Below the pieces are notes generated by a model that saw only the letters and a program-made list of their open reading frames with translations, searched no databases and had not been told where the DNA came from. A program made the position numbers and the translations under genes. Below are positions 27,260 through 35,401 of a DNA stretch of 64,000 nucleotides, in pieces. The first letter of the stretch is position 1. Each line of letters starts with the position of its first letter. Source of the DNA: Streptomyces sp. NRRL S-337 (lineage in GTDB: Bacteria > Actinomycetota > Actinomycetes > Streptomycetales > Streptomycetaceae); the NCBI RefSeq assembly GCF_000720175.1, contig NZ_JOIX01000057.1, positions 1-64,000 on the forward strand, in the 5' to 3' direction.

Positions 27260-28129
27260 TCAAGGCGCCGGCCGCTGATGGTCGCCCGGCATGAGGTTCC
27301 CCGGTTCCGCGGCGGCCACCTCGACGGACTCGACCTTGGGGTTGCGCATCTGGCGCCGGGAGACCCAGTTGGCGAACCAGGAGAGCAGCATGCACATCCC
27401 GATGTAGATCGGCGCGATGATCATGACGACGGGGATGAACGGCAGGTCGTAGTCCAGGTTGGAGGCGATGAGCTTGCCGGCGTGCAGGAACTCCTCGTAG
27501 GTGATGAGGAATCCCAGCGAGGTGTCCTTGAGCGCGACGACCAGCTGGCTGATGATCGCCGGCAGCATCGCCCGGACCGCCTGCGGCACCAGCACGTACG
27601 TCATGACCTGCGTCTTTTGCATGCCGAGCGCGTAGGCGGCCTCGCCCTGGCCGCGCTCGACGGCGTTGATGCCGCTGCGGAAGACCTCGGCGAGGACCGA
27701 GCCGTTGTAGAGCGTCAGGCCGGCGACCAGGGCGGGCAGCGGCGCCACCTGGAGCGCCACGTAGATGAAGAAGATCATGACGAGCAGAGGCATCGCGCGG
27801 AAGAACTCCACGACCAGCGTGCACAGCCAGCGGATCGGCCGGTGGACGGAGAGCCGCCCGGCGGCGAGCACGGCACCGAAGGCCAACGACAGCACCGCGG
27901 CGAACCCGAAGGCCCGCAGCGTGTTGGCCAGTCCGGTCAGCAGGAGTTCCTGGATGCCGACGTAGGTGAAGGGGCTCCATTTCGCGGTGGTGAACTGGCC
28001 GGTGACGAAGAGCAGATAGAGGATCCAGCCGATCAGGGCGAGGATCACGCCCGTCCCGGCGAGTCCGTAGGCCCGGTGGCGGGTCCTGGCGCGGGGGCCG
28101 GGGACGTCGTACAGGGCATTGGCGGTCAT
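27260..28129 (-). CDS. gluD: Glutamate-type ABC transporter permease
   Basis: A 289-residue permease of the polar amino acid (HAAT) family, about five to six membrane helices, with the EAA loop EAAYALGMQKTQVMTYVLVPQAVRAMLPA. It has the long N-terminal leader and charged C-terminus of GluD. Last gene of the gluABCD operon; its ATG overlaps the gluC stop (ATGA). It forms the membrane channel with GluC for uptake of glutamate or another acidic amino acid. Confidence 0.87.
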   Translation of the reverse strand: MTANALYDVPGPRARTRHRAYGLAGTGVILALIGWILYLLFVTGQFTTAKWSPFTYVGIQELLLTGLANTLRAFGFAAVLSLAFGAVLAAGRLSVHRPIRWLCTLVVEFFRAMPLLVMIFFIYVALQVAPLPALVAGLTLYNGSVLAEVFRSGINAVERGQGEAAYALGMQKTQVMTYVLVPQAVRAMLPAIISQLVVALKDTSLGFLITYEEFLHAGKLIASNLDYDLPFIPVVMIIAPIYIGMCMLLSWFANWVSRRQMRNPKVESVEVAAAEPGNLMPGDHQRPAP

Positions 28130-28770
28130 CGGGCGACTCCGTAGTGCTTCTCCAGCACGTTGAAGATCGCGCTGATGGACAGGGTCACGATCAGGTAGCC
28201 GACGGCGATCCAGAAGAAGGTCCAGATGATGCTGTAGCCGAGCTCGTTGAGCGGTTTGTAGACGCCGAGGAGTTCGACGACGCTGAAGGCACCGGCGATC
28301 GCGCTGTTCTTGGCGAGCGCGATCAGCGTGGACCCGATGGGCGGGATGACGGAGCGGAACGCCTGCGGCAGGACGACGATGCCGAGGGTCTGCGGGAAGG
28401 TCATGCCGAGGCTGCGGGCCGCCTCGCCCTGTCCGGTCGGCACGGTGTTGATGCCGGAGCGGACCGCCTCGCAGATGAAGGCGGAGGTGTAGCAGCCGAG
28501 CGCCAGGATGGCGAAGAGCTTGAAGGGCAGGACCAGGCCGAACCGCGGCAGGCCCAGCACCACGGCGAAGAACAGCAGGGTCAGCGGCGTGTTGCGGAGC
28601 ACCGTCACCCACGCGGTGCCGAAGGCCCGCAGCGAGCGGACCGGGGCGACCCGGAAGGCCGCCATGAGGAAGCCGAGGGCGAGCGCCAGCAGGGAGGCGT
28701 AGACGGTGAGTTCGACGGTGCCGAGCAGCCCCTCCGCGTAGAGGGAGAGGTTGTCGAGGAGAACGTTCAT
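28126..28770 (-). CDS. gluC: Glutamate-type ABC transporter permease
   Basis: A 214-residue HAAT permease with EAARSLGMTFPQTLGIVVLPQAFRSVIPP as EAA loop and five hydrophobic segments. It starts MNVLLDNLSLYAEGLLGTVELT, the typical beginning. It lies 19 bp after gluB and overlaps gluD by 4 nt. Confidence 0.88.
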   Translation of the reverse strand: MNVLLDNLSLYAEGLLGTVELTVYASLLALALGFLMAAFRVAPVRSLRAFGTAWVTVLRNTPLTLLFFAVVLGLPRFGLVLPFKLFAILALGCYTSAFICEAVRSGINTVPTGQGEAARSLGMTFPQTLGIVVLPQAFRSVIPPIGSTLIALAKNSAIAGAFSVVELLGVYKPLNELGYSIIWTFFWIAVGYLIVTLSISAIFNVLEKHYGVAR

Positions 28771-28789
28771 CGGTCGGTTCCTTGGCGGC

Positions 28790-29788
28790 TCAGGTCGCCG
28801 GGTAGCGGTCGATCGGGGGCGGCTCGGGGGCGGGCACCCCGGACAGGCCGAGGGTCGCGTCGTAGGCCTTCTTCCAGTTGCCGTTCTTCTCGTTTGCGGC
28901 GAGCGCGTCGTCCAGGGCGAAGCGCAGCGCGTTGTCGGCGCGCGGGACGCCGATGCCGTACGGCTCCTCGGAGAAGGGTTTGCCGACCACCTTGAGCTCG
29001 CGGGGGACCTTGGCGGCGTAGCCGAGCAGGATCGCGTCGTCGGTGGTGACCGCGTCGACCTGGAAGGTGAGCAGGTTGTCCACGCACACCGAGTAGGTGT
29101 CGTAGGCGACGAGGACGGCCTTGGGGTACTCGGACTGGATGCGCTGGTACGGGGTCGAGCCGGCCGCCGAGCAGACGCGTTTGCCGGCCAGGTCCTGCGG
29201 TCCGTGGATGTCGTGTTCGTCGGTGCGCACCAGCAGGGACTGGCCGGCCATGTAGTACGGGCCGGCGAAGCCGACCAGCTTCTTGCGCTTGTCGTTGATC
29301 GTGTAGGTGCCTACGTAGAGGTCGATCTGGCCGTTCTGCAGGGCTGTCTCGCGGTTGGCGGAGGCGATGGTCCGGAACTGGATGGTGCGGGGCGGGAATC
29401 CGAGGGCGGCGGACATCATCTTGGCGATCTCGATGTCGAAGCCCGTGTAGACGCCGGTGGCGGGGTCCTTCTCGCCGAGGTAGGGCTGGTCCTCCTTGAC
29501 GCCGATGATGAGGTGGCCGCGGCGCTTGGCCGCCGCCCAGGTCGGGGAGGACGGCAGCCGGAAGTGCTTGGCGACCGGGTACCGGGGCAGTTCGCTGCCC
29601 TTGGGGCCCTTGACCGGTGGGCTGCCGGCCCGGCCGCAGCCCGCGAGGACCAGTGCGAGGACGCCCACTACGGCGAGCACGAGGACCGTGCGGGGTCGGG
29701 GCAGGCGGGCGGAGCGTCGGTATGCGGACTGGCGGTATGCGGACTGGCGGTATGCGGACTGTTGGTATGCGGACTGTCGGTACGGCAT
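28790..29788 (-). CDS. gluB: Glutamate-binding lipoprotein of ABC transporter
   Basis: A 332-residue type II periplasmic-binding-fold lipoprotein. The lipobox is LVLAGC with C51 as the lipidated residue; the ligand domain starts near 90 (HLIIGVKEDQPYLG) with the solute-binding family 3 signature GFDIEIAKMM. Unusually, the n-region of the signal peptide is preceded by four SAYRQ repeats (residues 6-25), encoded by a 15-bp tandem repeat. The gene is second in the operon, 14 bp after gluA. Confidence 0.87.
   Translation of the reverse strand: MPYRQSAYQQSAYRQSAYRQSAYRRSARLPRPRTVLVLAVVGVLALVLAGCGRAGSPPVKGPKGSELPRYPVAKHFRLPSSPTWAAAKRRGHLIIGVKEDQPYLGEKDPATGVYTGFDIEIAKMMSAALGFPPRTIQFRTIASANRETALQNGQIDLYVGTYTINDKRKKLVGFAGPYYMAGQSLLVRTDEHDIHGPQDLAGKRVCSAAGSTPYQRIQSEYPKAVLVAYDTYSVCVDNLLTFQVDAVTTDDAILLGYAAKVPRELKVVGKPFSEEPYGIGVPRADNALRFALDDALAANEKNGNWKKAYDATLGLSGVPAPEPPPIDRYPAT
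29719..29778 (-). repeat. 15-bp tandem repeat in gluB signal-peptide n-region
   Basis: Four copies of a 15-bp unit (GGTATGCGGACTGGC on the plus strand, last copies slightly diverged) encode repeated Gln-Ser-Ala-Tyr-Arg. Being a multiple of three, copy-number change would keep gluB in frame. Confidence 0.85.
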
Positions 29789-29802
29789 GGCGGCACCCCC
29801 GT

Positions 29803-30546
29803 TCAGTGCTTGAGGATCTTGGAGAGGAAGTCCTTCGCCCGCTCGCTGCGCGGGGCGGTGAAGAATTCCTCGGGGGTGCGGTCCTCGACGATGCGGCCGT
29901 CGGCCATGAACACCACGCGGTTGGCGGCGGACCGGGCGAAGCCCATCTCGTGGGTGACCACGACCATGGTCATGCCCTCCCGGGCGAGCTGCCGCATGAC
30001 CTCCAGCACCTCGTTGATCATCTCCGGGTCGAGTGCGGAGGTCGGCTCGTCGAAGAGCAGCGCCTTGGGGTCCATGGCGAGCGCGCGGGCGATGGCGACG
30101 CGCTGTTGCTGGCCGCCGGAGAGCTGCGCGGGATATTTGTCGGCCTGGGAGACCAGCCCGACCCGGTCCAGGAGCTCACGGGCGCGCCGCGCGGCCTCGT
30201 CCTTCCGCTTCTTCCGGACCTTGACGGGGGCCAGCATGATGTTGTCGAGCACGGTCCTGTGGGCGAAGAGGTTGAACGACTGGAAGACCATGCCGACCTC
30301 GGCGCGCAGCTGGGCGAGCGCCCGGCCCTCTTCGGGCAGCGGTCTGCCGTCGAGTTCGATCGTGCCCGATTCGATGGTTTCCAGGCGGTTGATGGCCCGG
30401 CACAGGGTGGACTTCCCGGACCCGGAAGGCCCGATGACCACGACCACCTCCCCACGGTCGACGGTGAGGTCGATGTCCTGGAGGACGTGCAGTTTTCCGT
30501 AGTGCTTGTTGACCCCGCGCAGTTCAATCAGCGCCTCACCGGCCAT
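29803..30546 (-). CDS. gluA: Glutamate ABC transporter ATP-binding protein
   Basis: A 247-residue ABC ATPase with Walker [10 protein letters not shown] (about 40-48), Q-loop VFQSFNLF, signature LSGGQQQR, Walker [13 protein letters not shown] and the H-loop [10 protein letters not shown]. Sequence pattern and length are those of polar amino acid importers. First gene of the leftward gluABCD operon. A downstream in-frame Met choice does not alter the domain. Confidence 0.9.
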   Translation of the reverse strand: MAGEALIELRGVNKHYGKLHVLQDIDLTVDRGEVVVVIGPSGSGKSTLCRAINRLETIESGTIELDGRPLPEEGRALAQLRAEVGMVFQSFNLFAHRTVLDNIMLAPVKVRKKRKDEAARRARELLDRVGLVSQADKYPAQLSGGQQQRVAIARALAMDPKALLFDEPTSALDPEMINEVLEVMRQLAREGMTMVVVTHEMGFARSAANRVVFMADGRIVEDRTPEEFFTAPRSERAKDFLSKILKH

Positions 30547-30758
30547 GTCCGACCTGCCCACTCTCATCCGTACAGCGGAGAGCCCGCAAACTACCGGGGA
30601 GATTGAGGCGGTACGCCCTGACACGCACGCCCAGCCGGGTTCGAGGGGATAAATCGGGTAAGTCGGTCTGGTGGTGTTCCGGGTCTGGTGGTGCCCTCTT
30701 TGGTGGTGCCCGCGCCGGCGGGGACGAGGACCAGTGCGACGGGTGCCGGGCCTGCCGG

Positions 30759-31199
30759 TCAGCTCTCCGCGGCCTCGGCGTACACCTGGGAGAGTTCCGG
30801 CGCGCCGTCGTCGGCCCACTGGTGGCCGGCCGCCACGACGTCGATCTCGCGCCCGGACGCCAGCCGGACCACCGGCTGCCCGTCCGGCCAGACGTGCCAG
30901 ACCGCGCCGCGGACGGTACGCACCAGTACGGTGCCGAGGTACAGGCCCGCGTCGTTGCCGAGCCAGGGCGCCACCTCGGGGTCGTCCCGCCAGACCGGCT
31001 GAAGCTGGTCCAGCCGCTCCAACGAGCGTACGGAGTCGTCGAGTTCGACGCCCGCGGTGGCGGCGTGGGACCGCAGCAGCTCGCACTCGGACAGCAGCTC
31101 GATGACGCTCTCCGGGTCGGCGCGCACCGACTCCGCGAGCGGCACGGACCGGCGGGCCGGCGGTCGCTTGCGCCACTTGTCCAAGAAAGACATGTTCAT
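30759..31199 (-). CDS. DUF6278 family protein
   Basis: A 146-residue soluble protein matching, from memory, the actinobacterial DUF6278 family: [12 protein letters not shown] start, [25 protein letters not shown] core and a [35 protein letters not shown] end. The function is unknown. ATG at 31199 or 31193 are both possible (MNMSFL or MSFL). Confidence 0.75.
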   Translation of the reverse strand: MNMSFLDKWRKRPPARRSVPLAESVRADPESVIELLSECELLRSHAATAGVELDDSVRSLERLDQLQPVWRDDPEVAPWLGNDAGLYLGTVLVRTVRGAVWHVWPDGQPVVRLASGREIDVVAAGHQWADDGAPELSQVYAEAAES

Positions 31200-31344
31200 G
31201 GTGTGCAGGGTCCCACCCCACCTGTGGTCGGGGCCACAGGCGCGCGGCGTGCCCCGGCGCCGTACGCCACCTTGACGCGCCCCCGTCGGCTCCCTACCTT
31301 CAGTGCGCCCGGAGCGGATCTGCGGCCGGAGGGGACACGGACCG

Positions 31345-33144
31345 ATGCGCCTACGCCGATGGGGCACCGCCCTGACACTGCTGCTCCTGATCACCGCGCT
31401 GCCGGGCACCGCGCTCGCGCCGGCGGCCGCGGCAACCACGGCGCCGACGGCGCCCCGCCCGCTGCCCCGGCTCTTCGACAACACGGCGGTGAGCGACAAC
31501 TCCCGCCCCGTTGCGGCCGATTTCGACGGTACGGGCCGCTCGCTGTCCGCGCAGGACCTGGCGGCGGCCGGCTGGTCGCCGGGGAGCGTACTGACCCTCG
31601 ACGGCGCACGACTCCGCCTGCCGCGCAGCGCGGCCGGGACGCCGGACAACGTACGGGCCGCCGGCCAGGCGGTCGCGGTGCGCGGCCGGGGTGATGCGCT
31701 GACCTACCTGGTGGCCGGAACGGGTGGCCAGGTGGCCGGCCGCGGAACCGTCCACTACCGGGACGGCTCGCACAGCGCCTACGAACTCATCGCTCCCGAT
31801 TGGCGCTCCGGTCCGCTGAGCACCAAGGCGGTGGCGCTGCCGCACGTCAACGGCCCGGACGGGCAGTCGGCCGGTCCGGCGCGGCTCTACGCGGTGACCG
31901 TACCGCTGCGGCCGGGGCGGGAGGTGGCGTCGGTGGTGCTGCCGCCCGCGCCCCCGGCCGAGGCCGCCCTGCACGTCTTCGCGCTGTCGGTACGGGACAC
32001 CGGGCGCGGCCGCACCGGGAGTTGGGCGGCGAGTACGACCGGCTACCGCGCCGTCGGCCCCTTGCAGGACCGTACGGTGCGGCTGGTCGTCCACAGCGGC
32101 GCGGGCGGGCCACGGGCGCGGATCCGGATCGCCAACACCTTCGCGGCGGCACCGGTCGCCATCGGGGCGGCGAGCATCGCGGTGCGCGGTACGGGGGCGG
32201 CGGCCGACGGCCGGCCCGTGGCGCTGACCTTCCGGGGGCGGGCCGGGGCCCGGATACCGGCCGGCGCGGAACTGTTCAGCGATCCCGCGGCCTTCACCGT
32301 CCCCGCGGACACCGATCTGCTGGTGAGCCTGCATCTGCCCGGGACGGTGACCGCGGCGCCGGTGCACCAGGAGGCGGCCCAGCTCTCGTACGTGAGCGCC
32401 GACGGCAGCGGCGACCGCACCCGGGACACGGACGGCGGCGCCTACCCGCAGACCATCGCCTTCTGGCCGTTCCTGACCGGTCTGGAGACCGACGGCGGGC
32501 CCGGCTCGATCGTCGCGCTGGGCGATTCGATCACCGACGGGGTGAAGTCGACGAGCGGGGCCAACCGCCGCTGGCCGGACGTCCTCGCCCGCCGCTTCGG
32601 GGCCCAGCACGCGCTGCCCCGTTACGGCGTGCTCAACCACGGCATCTCGGCGAACCGCATCGTCACCGACCGCTATCAGGGCGACGGGGTGAGCACGGAC
32701 ACCGGAGGGGTGAGCGCCCAGCACCGGCTGGAACGGGACGTGTTGGCCCAGGCGGGGGCGCGGACCGTGGTGGTCTTCGAGGGCATCAACGACGTGCGCT
32801 GGGGCACCCCGGCCGAGGACGTCATCGCCGGTCTGCGGGCGCTGGCCCGGCGGGCGCACGAGCGGGGGCTGCGGGCGGTCGCGGCAACCCTCACGCCGTG
32901 CGGGGGCTACCCCGACTGCACCCCGGCCGCGGAAGCCCGCCGTCAGGCCGTCAACGCCTTCCTGCGCGACGGCGCCGGGCAGGGTGCCTTCGACGCGACC
33001 CTGGACTTCGACGCCGTACTGCGCGACCCGGCCGCTCCGGCCCGCATGCGCCCCGCCTACGACAGCGGCGACCATCTCCACCCGGGCGACGCGGGGCTGC
33101 GCGCGCTGGGTGAGTCGATCGAGCTGAGGACGCTCGTGCCCTGA
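31345..33144 (+). CDS. Secreted SGNH/GDSL-type esterase
   Basis: A 599-residue exported hydrolase with a signal peptide (MRLRRWGTALTLLLLITALPGTALAPAAAA). The first 380 residues form a beta-rich region; the SGNH domain follows with block I GDSITDG (S395), block III GINDVRWG and the block V DHLHPGD. The N-terminal extension is longer than in simple GDSL lipases and may bind carbohydrate or the wall. The ATG at 31345 follows GGAGGGG. Extracellular ester hydrolysis is expected; the substrate is unknown. Confidence 0.86.
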   Translation: MRLRRWGTALTLLLLITALPGTALAPAAAATTAPTAPRPLPRLFDNTAVSDNSRPVAADFDGTGRSLSAQDLAAAGWSPGSVLTLDGARLRLPRSAAGTPDNVRAAGQAVAVRGRGDALTYLVAGTGGQVAGRGTVHYRDGSHSAYELIAPDWRSGPLSTKAVALPHVNGPDGQSAGPARLYAVTVPLRPGREVASVVLPPAPPAEAALHVFALSVRDTGRGRTGSWAASTTGYRAVGPLQDRTVRLVVHSGAGGPRARIRIANTFAAAPVAIGAASIAVRGTGAAADGRPVALTFRGRAGARIPAGAELFSDPAAFTVPADTDLLVSLHLPGTVTAAPVHQEAAQLSYVSADGSGDRTRDTDGGAYPQTIAFWPFLTGLETDGGPGSIVALGDSITDGVKSTSGANRRWPDVLARRFGAQHALPRYGVLNHGISANRIVTDRYQGDGVSTDTGGVSAQHRLERDVLAQAGARTVVVFEGINDVRWGTPAEDVIAGLRALARRAHERGLRAVAATLTPCGGYPDCTPAAEARRQAVNAFLRDGAGQGAFDATLDFDAVLRDPAAPARMRPAYDSGDHLHPGDAGLRALGESIELRTLVP

Positions 33145-33166
33145 GCGGCCTCGAACCGGTGGTCCG

Positions 33167-33961
33167 TCACGCCCCCACGGACTGTACGTCCAGGTCCACC
33201 ACGACCGGGGCGTGGTCCGAGCCGCCCTTGCCCTTGCGCTCCTCGCGGTCGACGTAGGCGTCGGAGACGGCTTTGGCGAAGGGGGCGTTGCCGTAGACGA
33301 GGTCGATGCGCATACCGCGGTTCTTGGGGAACGCGAGCTGGCGGTAGTCCCAGTAGGTGTACGGGCGGTCGTACTTGAGGGGGCGCGGGACGACGTCCGA
33401 CAGGCCGGCCTCGCGGAGGGCCTGGAGGGCGGCGCGCTCGGCGGGGGTGACATGGGTGGAGCCGACGAAGACGGCGGGGTCCCAGACGTCCTCGTCCGTG
33501 GGGGCGACGTTGTAGTCCCCGAGGACCGCGAACGGGCGGTCGCCCGCCGCGTCCTCGGCGACCGCGGTCTTCAGGGCCTCGAACCAGCCGAGCTTGTAGG
33601 TGTAGTGCGCATGGTCGACCTCGCGGCCGTTGGGGACGTAGACCGACCAGACCCGGGCCGCGCCGCAGGTCGCCGAGATGGCCCGGGGCTCCTCCACGCC
33701 GTCGTACTGCGGCCCGCCGGGGAGGCCGATGACGACGTCCTCCAGCCCGACCTTGGAGAGCACGGCCACGCCGTTCCACCTGCCGTTGGCGTTGACCGCG
33801 GCCTCATAGCCGAGCTCGCGGAGCTGCTCGTACGGGAACTGCTCGGCGGTGCACTTGGTCTCCTGGAGGCACAGCACGTCCGTGCCGGAGCTCTCCAGCC
33901 AGGCCAGCAGCCGCGGCAGGCGGGCGGTGATCGAATTGACGTTCCAGGTCGCGATGCGCAT
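33167..33961 (-). CDS. xthA: Exodeoxyribonuclease III
   Basis: A 264-residue AP endonuclease/exonuclease III. Conserved pieces in order: MRIATWNVNSITARL, LCLQETKC (metal Glu), RIDLVYGN and SDHAPVVVDL (catalytic Asp-His), with GDYNVAPTDEDVWDP and the DNA-binding YTYWDYR. ATG at 33961. It acts in base-excision repair at abasic sites. It converges with the esterase gene 22 bp away. Confidence 0.93.
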   Translation of the reverse strand: MRIATWNVNSITARLPRLLAWLESSGTDVLCLQETKCTAEQFPYEQLRELGYEAAVNANGRWNGVAVLSKVGLEDVVIGLPGGPQYDGVEEPRAISATCGAARVWSVYVPNGREVDHAHYTYKLGWFEALKTAVAEDAAGDRPFAVLGDYNVAPTDEDVWDPAVFVGSTHVTPAERAALQALREAGLSDVVPRPLKYDRPYTYWDYRQLAFPKNRGMRIDLVYGNAPFAKAVSDAYVDREERKGKGGSDHAPVVVDLDVQSVGA

Positions 33962-34154
33962 GTCTGCAAACCTACCGCCCGCCACTGACAGCCCGGGTCC
34001 GGTCCCGGCCCGGTCCCGGCCCGGGCTCGGCTCGGGCCCGCTCGGCGGGGCCCGGACGCGGGGGAAGCGGGCCTGTCAGGGCCGGGCCTGTGGGGGCCAG
34101 CCTGGGGGAGCCAGCCTTTGGGACCCAGCCTTTGGGGCATCGGCCGCCCGGGAT

Positions 34155-34214
34155 TCAGCCCACGGGCGGTTCAGCCCACTGCGGTCAGCCCACCGCGGTT
34201 CAGCCCACGGCGGT
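34155..34214. repeat. 14-16-bp tandem repeat including the MBL gene stop region
   Basis: TCAGCCCAC-(G/C/T)GCGGT units repeat four times, starting at 34155, 34171, 34185 and 34200. The last copy is the coding end of the MBL gene (each copy contains TCA, an in-frame TGA on the minus strand); the other three extend beyond the stop. Confidence 0.7.
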
Positions 34215-34841
34215 GTGGCTGCCGGGGGTGAGCCGGCCGTGGTCCGTACCGCCGAGCTTGTCGATCATGGAGTCGTAGATCGGGCGGGCGTGGTCCTGGA
34301 GCAGGCTGTCGTGGATGTCGATGGCCCGCCGGGGCGCGACCTCGCGGACGTAATCGATCACTTCGGCAACCTTGTTCCAGGGCGCGTGGACGGGCAGCAG
34401 CAGGGTGTCGACCGTACGCCCCTCGGGGACCGTGAGCGCGTCGCCGGGGTGGAACACCGCGCCGCCGTCGAGGAGGTAGCCGACGTTGGTGACCCGCGGG
34501 ATGTCGGGGTGGATCACGGCGTGCAGCTGGCCGTGCACCTCGACCTCGAAGCCGGCCGCGGTGAAGGTGTCGCCCTCGCCGACGGTGTGGACGCGGCCCG
34601 GGAAGGCGGCCGAGAGCTGCTCGGCGACGCTGGCGAGGGTCCAGATCTCGGCGCCGGGGTTGGCCTCCATACCCGCCCGCAGTCGGTCCTCGTGGAAGTG
34701 ATCCATGTGCTCGTGGGTGACCAGGATCGCGTCCGCGCCGACGGCCGCGTCCTCCTCGCTGAAGACACCCGGGTCGATCACGAGCGTCTGCCCGTCCTTC
34801 TCCAGCCGGACGCAGGCATGGGTCTTCTTGGTGAGTTCCAT
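34200..34841 (-). CDS. Metallo-beta-lactamase-fold protein (UPF0173-like)
   Basis: A 213-residue MBL-fold hydrolase. Zinc ligands H43, H45, D47 and H48 lie in VTHEHMDHFHEDR, and a second motif H-PGDAL follows at GGAVFHPGDALT. It resembles the small UPF0173/Zn-dependent hydrolase group, with no lactamase loops. MELTKK at 34841 is preferred; an ATG at 34850 would add MAG. Metal-dependent hydrolysis of an unknown small molecule. Confidence 0.82.
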   Translation of the reverse strand: MELTKKTHACVRLEKDGQTLVIDPGVFSEEDAAVGADAILVTHEHMDHFHEDRLRAGMEANPGAEIWTLASVAEQLSAAFPGRVHTVGEGDTFTAAGFEVEVHGQLHAVIHPDIPRVTNVGYLLDGGAVFHPGDALTVPEGRTVDTLLLPVHAPWNKVAEVIDYVREVAPRRAIDIHDSLLQDHARPIYDSMIDKLGGTDHGRLTPGSHTAVG

Positions 34842-34893
34842 GCCTGCCATCTTGCCGCGCCGGGGAGCGAGCGGGGCCCCGGCGTGCTCCCTC

Positions 34894-34953
34894 GGCTCAC
34901 GTCTCCCTGGCTCCCGCCTCTCCGGGTCACGTCTCCCCGGCTCACGTCTCTGA
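34894..34953. repeat. Four 15-bp tandem repeats upstream of MBL gene
   Basis: Units beginning at 34894, 34909, 34924 and 34939 (GGCTCACGTCTCCCT, GGCTCCCGCCTCTCC, GGGTCACGTCTCCCC, GGCTCACGTCTCTGA) are spaced exactly 15 bp. They lie 53-112 bp upstream of the leftward MBL gene, within its probable promoter. Confidence 0.7.
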
Positions 34954-35213
34954 CACGCGCGCGCCCGTGTCACCTGACCCGCCCACCCCCCGAAGGGGAG
35001 TGGGCGGCGGGGAAAAACCAAGGCGCGGGTGGGCGGCGGGGAGGGGGGCGATCAGGCAGTGCAGCCGACAAGGGGTGCGGGCGCGGCGCGCCCCGCAACA
35101 AGAGGTCCCGGGAGGCACCGCCGGCAAGAGGGGTGGCGAGGGCTGGGGCGCCCCGACGACACGAGCCGCAGACGATGCGCCCGGCACCAAGAGGACCCGG
35201 ACGCGCTTCACCA

Positions 35214-35345
35214 CCCACAAGACGACCGCACGCCGTGCACTCGCCCACAAGACGACCGCACGCCGTCCACCCGCCCACAAGACGACCGCACGCCGTCCAC
35301 CCGCCCACAAGACGACCGCACGCCGTCCACCCGCCCACAAGAGGC
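35214..35345. repeat. 30-bp tandem minisatellite (4 copies plus partial)
   Basis: A 30-bp unit that begins CCCACAAGACGACCGCACGC repeats at 35214, 35244, 35274 and 35304, then ends in a partial copy at 35334-35345. Units two to four are identical; the first differs at two positions. The array has no spacers, so it is a VNTR rather than a CRISPR. Frames through it give HKTTARRPPA or LWAGGRRAVV repeats. Confidence 0.9.
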
Positions 35346-35401
35346 CCAGGCGGCGACCCCCGGCCCAAGGAGGCGACGAAGGCCCGCGGCCCCCGCTCCC
35401 C

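Larger units (their letters stand above)
34842..35401. repeat. Gene-free stretch with 15-bp and 30-bp tandem repeats
   Basis: The 560 bp between the MBL gene and pcaL contain no accepted gene. Four 15-bp units (GGCTCACGTCTCCCT-like) at exact period lie at 34894-34953, and the 30-bp minisatellite lies at 35214-35345. Confidence 0.75.

Noticed and set aside
35214..35345. 30-bp repeat array as a CRISPR
   Set aside because: The copies abut without spacers and there are no cas genes in the window, so it is a tandem minisatellite.
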